Positions 8,962 to 15,443 of a DNA stretch of 52,394 nucleotides are shown here, in pieces. The stretch is taken from assembly GCA_017998095.1 (NCBI GenBank), contig JAGODU010000009.1, positions 1 to 52,394 of the forward strand, given 5' to 3'. This stretch comes from Prolixibacteraceae bacterium (GTDB taxonomy: Bacteria; Bacteroidota; Bacteroidia; Bacteroidales; Prolixibacteraceae). Below the pieces are notes generated by a model. The model saw only the letters and a program-made list of their open reading frames with translations. It searched no databases and was not told the origin of the DNA. The translations under genes were made by a program, and so were the position numbers. Numbering within the stretch: the stretch's first letter is position 1; every line of letters starts with the position of its first letter.

Positions 8962-10989
8962 ATGAGCAATACTTTAGTAAACAAAGCTGCGGATAACATT
9001 CGTATTTTGGCTGCTGCCATGGTTGAAAAGGCAAAATCGGGTCACCCGGGAGGTGCAATGGGCGGTGCTGATTTTATCAACATCCTTTATTCTGAATTTC
9101 TCAATTACGATCCTTCTGATATGAAGTGGATCAACCGTGACCGCTTTTTTCTTGACCCTGGTCATATGTCACCAATGCTTTATGCACAGCTTGCACTTGC
9201 AGGTAACTACAGCATGGAAGATTGCTCAAACTTCCGTCAATGGGGCAGTGTGACTCCGGGACACCCTGAAGTAGATGTTGAACGTGGTGTTGAAAATACT
9301 TCAGGACCACTGGGACAAGGACATGTTATGGCAGTGGGTGCTGCTATTGCTGAAAGATTTCTTGTTGCCCGCTTTGGTGAATGGATGGCTCACAAAACAT
9401 ATACTTTCATTTCAGATGGTGGTGTTCAGGAAGAAATTTCACAAGGTGCTGGTCGTCTTGCAGGATATCTTGGCTTAAACAACCTTATCATGTTTTATGA
9501 TTCAAACGATATCCAGTTATCAACTGAAACCAAGGAAGTAACAAAAGAAGATACAGCTAAAAAATATGAAGCATGGGGATGGAATGTTATTACTATCAAC
9601 GGTAATGATGCAGATGAAATCCGTAACGCTTTGAAAAATGCTCAGACTGAAAAAGAAAGACCTACTATCATTATTGGAAAAACAATAATGGGTAAAGGCG
9701 CTGTTAAAGAAGACGGTTCGAATTACGAACGCAAATGTGCAACTCACGGTATGCCACTTGGCGAAGCCGGTGCTTCATTCGAGAAGTCTGTTGCCAACCT
9801 TGGCGGAAACCCTGAAAATCCATTCGTTATATTCCCTGATGTCCAGGAAATGTATGCTAAACGTCGCGAAGAATTGATTAAAGCTGCTGCTCTTAAAAAA
9901 GCTGCTCAATATAAATGGGAAGCTGAAAATCCTGAATTATCAGAAAAACTTAAGAAATATTTCTCAGGGAAAGCACCTGAAATTGATTATGCAAAGATTG
10001 AACAGAAAGCGGGACAAGCTACAAGAGCAGCTTCTGCCAACGTTCTTACAGTTTTTGCTCAGGAAGTTGAAAATATGGTTGTTTCTTCAGCCGACCTTTC
10101 AAATTCAGATAAAACTGATGGTTTCCTTAAAAAAACAAAAGCTTTCACTAAAGGCGATTTCACAGGAAAATTCCTTCAGGCAGGTGTTAGCGAACTTACT
10201 ATGGGTTGTGTCATGAACGGTATGGCTCTTCATGGTGGTATCATTCCTGTTTGCGGAACTTTCTTTGTTTTCAGCGATTATATGAAACCGGCTGCCCGTA
10301 TGGCTGCTTTAATGCAATTGCCGGTAAAATATGTTTGGACTCACGATGCTTTCCGCGTTGGAGAAGATGGTCCTACTCACCAGCCTGTTGAACAGGAAGC
10401 TCAAATTCGTCTGATGGAAAAACTTCAGAACCACAACCATAAAAATTCAATGCTTGTTCTTCGCCCTGCTGACAGTGCAGAAACAACTGTATCGTGGAAG
10501 ATGGCTCTGGAAAACACAGATACTCCTACTGCCCTTATCCTTTCACGTCAGGGAATCGTTGATCTTCCTGCCTCAAAATCGAGGTATGAAGAAGCTCTCA
10601 AAGCCGATAAAGGTGCATATATAGTTTCAGATTGTGAAGGCACGCCTGATATTATTCTTATTGCCAGCGGTTCAGAAGTAAGTACACTCGTTGCAGGTGC
10701 AGCCCTCTTACAAAACGATGGTGTTAAATGCAGAATCGTATCTGTTCCATCTGAAGGTTTATTCCGCTCACAAAGTGAAGAATATCAGAAATCAGTGTTA
10801 CCTGCAGGTGTAAAGAAATTCGGAATGACAGCAGGTTTACCTGTTACTCTTGAAGGTCTTGTTGGCGCCGATGGTAAAGTATTTGGCTTACCATCATTTG
10901 GATACTCTGCTCCTTTCAAAGTATTGGACGACAAGCTTGGATTCAACGGTCAAAACGTTTACAATCAGGTTAAAGCATTATTAGCTTAA
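8962..10989 (+). CDS. tkt: Transketolase
   Basis: 675 residues, the length of a full single-chain transketolase, which moves two-carbon units between ketose and aldose phosphates in the non-oxidative pentose phosphate pathway using thiamine diphosphate. N-terminal motif KSGHPGGAMGGAD, substrate His in DPGHMSPM, and a cofactor region reading FISDGGVQEEISQGAG where many bacteria have GDG-x-x-x-EG; this SDG variant is, from memory, normal in Bacteroides transketolases. The pyrimidine-binding domain (about 355-525) carries FVFSDYMKPAARMAA and THDAFRVGEDGPTH. It has its own candidate promoter and is followed by a strong terminator, so it is probably monocistronic. Codon use is noticeably richer in C-ending codons than its neighbours, consistent with high expression. 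Confidence 0.97.
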   Translation: MSNTLVNKAADNIRILAAAMVEKAKSGHPGGAMGGADFINILYSEFLNYDPSDMKWINRDRFFLDPGHMSPMLYAQLALAGNYSMEDCSNFRQWGSVTPGHPEVDVERGVENTSGPLGQGHVMAVGAAIAERFLVARFGEWMAHKTYTFISDGGVQEEISQGAGRLAGYLGLNNLIMFYDSNDIQLSTETKEVTKEDTAKKYEAWGWNVITINGNDADEIRNALKNAQTEKERPTIIIGKTIMGKGAVKEDGSNYERKCATHGMPLGEAGASFEKSVANLGGNPENPFVIFPDVQEMYAKRREELIKAAALKKAAQYKWEAENPELSEKLKKYFSGKAPEIDYAKIEQKAGQATRAASANVLTVFAQEVENMVVSSADLSNSDKTDGFLKKTKAFTKGDFTGKFLQAGVSELTMGCVMNGMALHGGIIPVCGTFFVFSDYMKPAARMAALMQLPVKYVWTHDAFRVGEDGPTHQPVEQEAQIRLMEKLQNHNHKNSMLVLRPADSAETTVSWKMALENTDTPTALILSRQGIVDLPASKSRYEEALKADKGAYIVSDCEGTPDIILIASGSEVSTLVAGAALLQNDGVKCRIVSVPSEGLFRSQSEEYQKSVLPAGVKKFGMTAGLPVTLEGLVGADGKVFGLPSFGYSAPFKVLDDKLGFNGQNVYNQVKALLA

Positions 10990-11014
10990 TCATATAAACA
11001 TCAACATAAAGCAA

Positions 11015-11048
11015 GGGTGTTATCTTTCGCGGATAACATCCTTTTTTT
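11015..11048 (+). terminator. Rho-independent terminator of tkt
   Basis: Ten-base-pair stem between 11015-11024 and 11032-11041 with one G-U pair, a seven-base loop, and a run of seven T from 11042. It lies 25 bases after the tkt stop. Confidence 0.85.
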
Positions 11049-11051
11049 ATA

Positions 11052-11059
11052 TACATTTG
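11052..11059 (+). promoter_or_regulatory. Candidate -7 box of the acyltransferase gene
   Basis: TACATTTG fits TAnnTTTG and is 16 bases before the ATG at 11076, so the transcript would have a very short leader. The expected -33 region falls inside the tkt terminator and is not a good match (TTTC at 11025-11028). Confidence 0.4.
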
Positions 11060-11075
11060 TCGAAAATATTACAGC

Positions 11076-11873
11076 ATGTACAACAAATATTTTCCGGCAA
11101 ACGAATATCATACTCCGGCTGATAAAAAAAGAAAAATTTGGGATATCCTTTCATTTGGAACCAGTTTGTATTTCAACTATAAGTTTTTCAAATATGTTAT
11201 AAGAAACCGAAACCTTGCCCTTGAAAATAAATACGATACAGCACAATGGGCTTTATGTTCGCATGAAATATTTGAATTTCTGGAAGACTGTGGCGGCAAA
11301 TATCACATTACAGGCTTCGAATATGTAGATCAGGTTAAAGATGAGCCTGTTGTATTTATAAGCAATCACATGAGCACACTTGAAACAATGGTTTTCCCAT
11401 GTCTGATTGCACCGGTTAAAGAAGTTACTTTTGTTGTGAAGATGCAGCTCGTTACCGGAAAACTTTTCGGTCCTATCATGAGAGCCAGAAATCCAATTGC
11501 CGTAAGCAGAAGTGATTCAAGGAAAGACCTTATGACAGTTTTAAACGAAGGTCAGAAAAAACTTAGTGAAGGTACTTCAGTAATAATATTCCCTCAAAGC
11601 ACCAGAACCGAAAAATTTATCCCTGAAGAATTCAATTCTTTAGGAGTAAAACTAGCTCAGAAGGCAGGCGTAAGAGTTGTTCCTATGGCAATTAAAACTG
11701 ATTTCTGGTCAAACGGCAAACTCATTAAGGATTTAGGCCGGGCACAAAGAAACCTCCCTATTTATATAAAGTTTGGTAAACCGATGGAAATTAAAGGTTC
11801 CGGCAAGGAAGAGCACCAATTCATTACTGAATTCATTAAAAAGAATCTGGAGGAATGGAGTTCTGAAAAATAA
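11076..11873 (+). CDS. PlsC-like lysophospholipid acyltransferase family protein
   Basis: 265 residues with the fold signature of 1-acyl-sn-glycerol-3-phosphate acyltransferases: SNHMSTLE (H98...E103), a substrate-binding region around RARNPIAVSRSDSRKD, and FPQSTRT (residues 172-178) followed by GVRVVPMAIKT. Two conserved positions differ from the usual motifs: HX4E instead of HX4D, and FPQST-R instead of FPEGTR. No strong membrane helix is seen, only a mildly hydrophobic N-terminal part, so membrane attachment is probably peripheral. It may act on a lipid other than phosphatidate precursors; general family call is firm, substrate unknown. A short spacing after the tkt terminator and no close downstream gene suggest it is transcribed alone. 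Confidence 0.85.
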   Translation: MYNKYFPANEYHTPADKKRKIWDILSFGTSLYFNYKFFKYVIRNRNLALENKYDTAQWALCSHEIFEFLEDCGGKYHITGFEYVDQVKDEPVVFISNHMSTLETMVFPCLIAPVKEVTFVVKMQLVTGKLFGPIMRARNPIAVSRSDSRKDLMTVLNEGQKKLSEGTSVIIFPQSTRTEKFIPEEFNSLGVKLAQKAGVRVVPMAIKTDFWSNGKLIKDLGRAQRNLPIYIKFGKPMEIKGSGKEEHQFITEFIKKNLEEWSSEK

Positions 11874-12012
11874 AATGTTCCACATTTCTTTAAACTCAAT
11901 TTCAAATTTCATAAAAAGGTTGTTGTAAATAACATCCGAAAAATCGTGTTTCTTTCAAGTCAAAAAAAAAATTTTTCAATCCTTACAACTTTTAATTAAA
12001 AAATAACGTTTT

Positions 12013-12132
12013 ATGGAGGGGGAAATTTCCGTCCCATTTGTATTAAAAGTAGAAAAAGATTTAAAAATATTTCTAATGCCAAGCAACCCTTTACAACTAA
12101 AACTTGTCATTAGATTAGCTATGAAACATTAA
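12013..12132 (+). CDS. Candidate small ORF, 39 residues (weak)
   Basis: ATG at 12013 to TAA at 12130-12132, ending 13 bases before the next gene. The product begins MEGEISVPFVLKVEKDLKI and is of plausible protein composition, but there is no ribosome-binding site, no homolog I recognise, and the leader of the following gene must lie here anyway. It could be a leader ORF or chance. The rest of the 11874-12145 gap is AT-rich with a short GC patch around 12015-12036 and nothing else I can name. Confidence 0.2.
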   Translation: MEGEISVPFVLKVEKDLKIFLMPSNPLQLKLVIRLAMKH

Positions 12133-12145
12133 ACACATTTTTGCC

Positions 12146-12541
12146 ATGAAACGCTTATTAATAATTTTACTATTCTTCACCTCGCTGAATGTTTTCAGTC
12201 AAAGTTACATTACTTTCAGCGGGGTGATTAAAGATTCCCAAACAGGCGAATACGTTAACGGAGTGGATATCTTTGTAAAGGAAAAAACAACCGGCACTCT
12301 TAGTGATGCCACAGGCTCTTTCTTCATGTTCCTGACTGAAGGTGTATATAACATCAAAATTTCAGGAGAAGGTTATAAATCTGAAATAATGACAGTTAAT
12401 CTCACTGAGGACAAATATTTTGAAATAAAACTTAATCCTACTGAAGCTTCCAGAAAGAAAACTACAGGCAGACTAAATAAGAAAAATAATAATCAGGGAA
12501 GTGAAATTGTTCAACATTCTCCAATCGACAACCCTTCATAA
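12146..12541 (+). CDS. Small secreted protein with carboxypeptidase-regulatory-like beta-sandwich
   Basis: 131 residues: signal peptide (hydrophobic residues 4-16, cleavage near VFSQS), then one CarboxypepD_reg-like domain (about residues 23-108) with the pattern FSGVIKDSQTGEYVNGVDIFVK...GTLSDATGSFFMFL...YNIKISGEGY. In Bacteroidetes this domain usually sits at the N-terminus of TonB-dependent receptors (SusC type) or surface proteins; here it is alone, followed only by a basic, Ser/Asn-rich tail of about 22 residues. There is no TonB box or barrel. A terminator follows directly, so it is a single gene. Function unknown; a periplasmic or outer-membrane adaptor is possible. Confidence 0.75.
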   Translation: MKRLLIILLFFTSLNVFSQSYITFSGVIKDSQTGEYVNGVDIFVKEKTTGTLSDATGSFFMFLTEGVYNIKISGEGYKSEIMTVNLTEDKYFEIKLNPTEASRKKTTGRLNKKNNNQGSEIVQHSPIDNPS

Positions 12542-12579
12542 ATAAATATTCAATTTTTCAATTTTCCAATTAAAGCATC

Positions 12580-12607
12580 AAGGCTACTCAATTAGGGTAG
12601 CCTTTTT
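12580..12607 (+). terminator. Rho-independent terminator
   Basis: Stem AAGGCTAC (12580-12587) with GTAGCCTT (12597-12604), nine-base loop, followed by T-rich sequence. It closes the 12146-12541 gene. Confidence 0.75.
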
Positions 12608-12656
12608 GTTTTCTCAAACTTAAAAACTCTCTTTACTTAACTCTAAAAGCAACATC

Positions 12657-12820
12657 AAATATATAAATGAGTCGTACCAGAGTCGTACCAGAGTCTTACC
12701 AAATACTAACCAAACACCATAAGGAAATTTTCTTATGGTGTTTGGTTAGTATTTGGTAAGACTTTGGTCTCTATTTGTTCAGACTTTGACAGTATTTATT
12801 TGTTGTAAAAAAATATATAA
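12657..12820. mobile_element. Possible miniature element: repeat palindrome bounded by 10-bp direct repeats
   Basis: AAATATATAA occurs exactly at 12657-12666 and again at 12811-12820, enclosing the palindromic 11-bp repeat array. This is the layout of a small non-autonomous insertion with a target-site duplication. Against it: the 10-mer is pure A/T in an AT-rich region, so chance is plausible, and the inner ends do not form clear terminal inverted repeats. No transposase is present in the window. Confidence 0.25.
12670..12796. repeat. Palindromic array of 11-bp repeats with a 37-bp perfect stem
   Basis: Left half: consecutive 11-base units start at 12670, 12681, 12692 and 12703 (AGTCGTACCAG twice, AGTCTTACCAA, ATACTAACCAA). 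Right half: units in the opposite orientation start at 12742, 12753, 12764, 12775 and 12786 (TTGGTTAGTAT, TTGGTAAGACT, TTGGTCTCTAT, TTGTTCAGACT, TTGACAGTATT). The halves pair from 12687-12723 with 12732-12768 without a mismatch (36 Watson-Crick pairs and one G-U). It lies between two genes on the same strand, after the first gene's terminator. It could be a protein-binding array, an RNase III-type hairpin, or a decayed mobile repeat. Confidence 0.9.
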
Positions 12821-12931
12821 TTTAAGCACACTTTATAACACTTCATCTATGAAATCTTACAGTCCGTCTTAGTTTTTTTCCTATCAAATAATTATTTGAA
12901 GAACTTTCGTTGAAATTTTAATTTAAAAATT

Positions 12932-13576
12932 ATGAAACACATTATTGTAACAGCAATCATCATTTGCTCAGCCATTTTAAAAGTATTTTCATCAGAGTAC
13001 GAAGAAAAAATGGGAGCAACTATCCAAAAAATGTATCAGTCAAGAAGTGAAACTGAGTTAACTGAAATAGCAGGTCAGTTTGAAAAGATAGCTCCGAACT
13101 CTGAAAGTGAGTGGCTCCCCGGATATTATGCCGCGTATTCTTATTTGAGTATTGTGATCAACAATTATAACATTAGCAACGACAAGAAAATTGAAATACT
13201 GGACAAGTCTCAGAAGCATATTGAAAATATAATGAAGATAAAACCGGATGAATCTGAGATTTATGCCTTGCAGGCTTTTGTATATTTAATGAGTATTATA
13301 AAACCGGAAGAGGGTTATAAATATTCAACCCTGGCAAACGAAAATCTCACTAAGGCAGAAAAATTGAATCCCAACAATCCAAGAATTTATTATCTGACAG
13401 CTTTAAGTTATTTATATACCCCTGAAGATTTTGGAGGAGGAGCAGAAGTAGCAAAACCTTTGTTTGAAAAGGCCGAACAACTTTTTAAAGATGAATCAGG
13501 GAAAGATAAACTTCTTCCATCCTGGGGAAAATATCATAATGGAATGATGTTGCAGCAGTGTGAAGGAAAAAAATAA
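12932..13576 (+). CDS. Secreted TPR-like protein upstream of a LytS/LytTR pair
   Basis: 214 residues with a signal peptide (hydrophobic residues 3-19, cleavage near VFSSE). The rest is helical with TPR-like spacing: ESEWLPGYYAAYSYLSI, then PDESEIYALQAFVYLMSI, then NPNNPRIYYLTALSYLY, about three repeats. The conserved segment YTPEDFGGGAEVAKPLFEKA near the end suggests a defined periplasmic protein family of Bacteroidetes. The sensor kinase starts 30 bases after its stop, so the three genes probably form one unit and this protein may help sense or respond to the same signal (inference). Exact function unknown. The leader region 12821-12931 shows no clear promoter consensus. Confidence 0.75.
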   Translation: MKHIIVTAIIICSAILKVFSSEYEEKMGATIQKMYQSRSETELTEIAGQFEKIAPNSESEWLPGYYAAYSYLSIVINNYNISNDKKIEILDKSQKHIENIMKIKPDESEIYALQAFVYLMSIIKPEEGYKYSTLANENLTKAEKLNPNNPRIYYLTALSYLYTPEDFGGGAEVAKPLFEKAEQLFKDESGKDKLLPSWGKYHNGMMLQQCEGKK

Positions 13577-13605
13577 TATTTTTGCTTTAAACTTATCATA
13601 CCACT

Positions 13606-14676
13606 ATGGTTGTAATTGCCAAAAACAAGGTCAAGCAAACCTCTCGTAAACAAATAATTAGCGGCTTCGCAATAGCGGCTTTTATTTCTATTGCATTTGG
13701 CACTTCCATTTTGATTATTCAAAGTAAAAGCTTTAATCTTCCAATAAAAGAATACCTGTTAAATGCAGGTTATTCTATCTTTTTAGGTTTATTATTGTTT
13801 GCTAATGGTCCGTTATTCCGGCTTGTGGAAAGAGGATGGCTTTCATGGGTTAAACGACCTTTCAGAAGTTTAGTTATTGCATTAAGCTTTCACCTTATCT
13901 ATTCAACAATTGCCATTTTGTTTGTCAACTGGTTGTATTTTATAGTAATCAGTAATCAAAGTTTTAAATTATTTTTTTCCTGGGGAGGTCACTTTATACT
14001 CTTAAGTGAATATGTTATCTTACTGATAATAACAGCAATAATCTATGCTAAATCTTTCTTCAAAGAATGGAGGATAGAAGTAACTGAAGGTGAAAAACTT
14101 AAGCAGGAAGCAATTTCTCTCCAATACCAGGTAATGCAAAACCAGGTAAATCCTCACTTTCTATTTAACAGTCTTAATACATTAGGCTCACTTATAGATA
14201 TTGATACAAAAAAGGCAAAAGAGTTTACCCGGGAGCTTTCATTATTTTACAGAGAGCTGCTCTTCTTCAAGGATAAAGACCTCATTTCATTAAAGGAAGA
14301 GATTAGCTTCCTGGAAAGATATATTTATCTTCAGAAAATAAGATTTGGGGATAATTTTAACGTTGAAATTGATCTTGGCAATAATATTACCGGAGAAGTT
14401 ATTCCAATGTCTGTACAAATGATGGTTGAAAATGCAATAAAGCACAATATCATTTCCAATGAAAGGCCGTTGTCCATTAACATTGGCTTATTGAGTGAAA
14501 ATGAATTATTTGTTGAAAATAATTTTCAACCCAGAGAAAATGTTCAGGGAAGCAACAGAATAGGTTTGAATAATCTTAAAGAAAGATATATGTTTTTGAC
14601 CGGCAAAGAATTAACCATAAACAATGACAGTAAAAAATTCAGAGTTACTATTCCTTTGATCATATTACAGCCATGA
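13606..14676 (+). CDS. LytS/YehU-type sensor histidine kinase
   Basis: 356 residues. Four hydrophobic helices (about residues 17-40, 48-66, 85-110, 125-150) form an N-terminal membrane domain, followed by a coiled linker and the His_kinase domain (PF06580 type) with QNQVNPHFLFNSLNTL holding the phosphorylated His, then an ATP-binding domain with MMVENAIKHNI and GLNNLKERY. Such kinases pair with LytTR regulators; the partner gene overlaps by four bases (ATGA at 14673-14676). The ligand is unknown. The membrane part has no large periplasmic loop, so sensing is likely within the membrane. Confidence 0.93.
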   Translation: MVVIAKNKVKQTSRKQIISGFAIAAFISIAFGTSILIIQSKSFNLPIKEYLLNAGYSIFLGLLLFANGPLFRLVERGWLSWVKRPFRSLVIALSFHLIYSTIAILFVNWLYFIVISNQSFKLFFSWGGHFILLSEYVILLIITAIIYAKSFFKEWRIEVTEGEKLKQEAISLQYQVMQNQVNPHFLFNSLNTLGSLIDIDTKKAKEFTRELSLFYRELLFFKDKDLISLKEEISFLERYIYLQKIRFGDNFNVEIDLGNNITGEVIPMSVQMMVENAIKHNIISNERPLSINIGLLSENELFVENNFQPRENVQGSNRIGLNNLKERYMFLTGKELTINNDSKKFRVTIPLIILQP

Positions 14677-15443
14677 AAATACTGATTGTAGAAGATGAAC
14701 CATTGGCAGCTGCCCAGCTAAAGAAGTTGCTGAAAGAAATAAGGCCCGATTCTGAAGTAGTTGCAATATGCGACACAGTTGAATCTACTGTAAATTGGCT
14801 AAAAGGAAACACTTCTCCTGATTTGGCTTTTTTGGATATACATCTCGGTGATGGATTGAGTTTTGAGATATTTAAAAAAGTAAACTTCGATGTTCCTGTA
14901 ATCTTTACTACTGCTTACGATCATTATGCCATACAGGCATTTAAGGTAAACAGTATTGATTATCTGATGAAGCCTGTTGACAAGGATGAAATTATTGCTG
15001 CCCTGAATAAATATGAACAGCAAAAACAAAAGATTTCAGGGGGTTTAAACGATGGACTTATAAAGAGTCTCATCTCATCAATTGGAATCAATAAAGACTA
15101 TAAAAAGAGGTTTATTGTAAAGATTGGCACACACATTAAGGCAGTAGAAACTGACAATGTAAATTATTTCTATAGCTTTCAGAAAGGAACCTTCCTGAAA
15201 TCGGGCGATGGTAAGAATTATCTTCTGGACCAAACGCTTGAGACAATAGAACAGCTGGTCGATCCGGGTCAATTCTTCAGGATTAACAGGAAATATCTTG
15301 TGTCTCTTAATTCGATAACAGATGTAATTGCATACAGTAATTCAAGGCTAAAATTAAAAGTAGTTAACCAGGAAGAAGATGACTTTCTGGTTGCACGTGA
15401 AAAAGTAAAGCAATTCAAAGAATGGTTTGAAGGGTTACTTTAA
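14673..15443 (+). CDS. LytTR-family response regulator
   Basis: 256 residues: receiver domain (1-120) with the acidic pocket VEDEP, phosphoacceptor D55 in AFLDIHL, Thr in FTTAY and Lys in MKPVDK; then a linker and a LytTR DNA-binding domain (about 150-250) with RFIVKIGTHIKAVE and FFRINRKYLVSLNSI. Cognate partner of the overlapping LytS-type kinase. LytTR regulators bind pairs of about 9-10-base direct repeats roughly 11 bases apart on one helix face, which makes the 11-bp repeat array just upstream of this operon an interesting possible target (inference). Its end overlaps the end of the convergent S9 peptidase gene by nine bases. Confidence 0.95.
   Translation: MKILIVEDEPLAAAQLKKLLKEIRPDSEVVAICDTVESTVNWLKGNTSPDLAFLDIHLGDGLSFEIFKKVNFDVPVIFTTAYDHYAIQAFKVNSIDYLMKPVDKDEIIAALNKYEQQKQKISGGLNDGLIKSLISSIGINKDYKKRFIVKIGTHIKAVETDNVNYFYSFQKGTFLKSGDGKNYLLDQTLETIEQLVDPGQFFRINRKYLVSLNSITDVIAYSNSRLKLKVVNQEEDDFLVAREKVKQFKEWFEGLL

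Noticed and set aside
9412..9450. Transketolase cofactor motif SDGGVQEE instead of GDGxxxEG
   Set aside because: Looks like a broken thiamine-diphosphate site, but from memory Bacteroides transketolases have the same form, so it is a lineage feature.
12668..12760. 30-codon ORF reading straight through the palindrome (begins MSRTRVVPESYQ)
   Set aside because: It is a by-product of the repeat: the sequence is fully explained by the 11-bp units and the inverted copy, and there is no ribosome-binding site.
15435..15443. Overlapping 3' ends of the LytTR regulator and S9 peptidase genes
   Set aside because: A nine-base tail-to-tail overlap is common between convergent genes; both proteins are full length, so no frameshift or fusion is implied.
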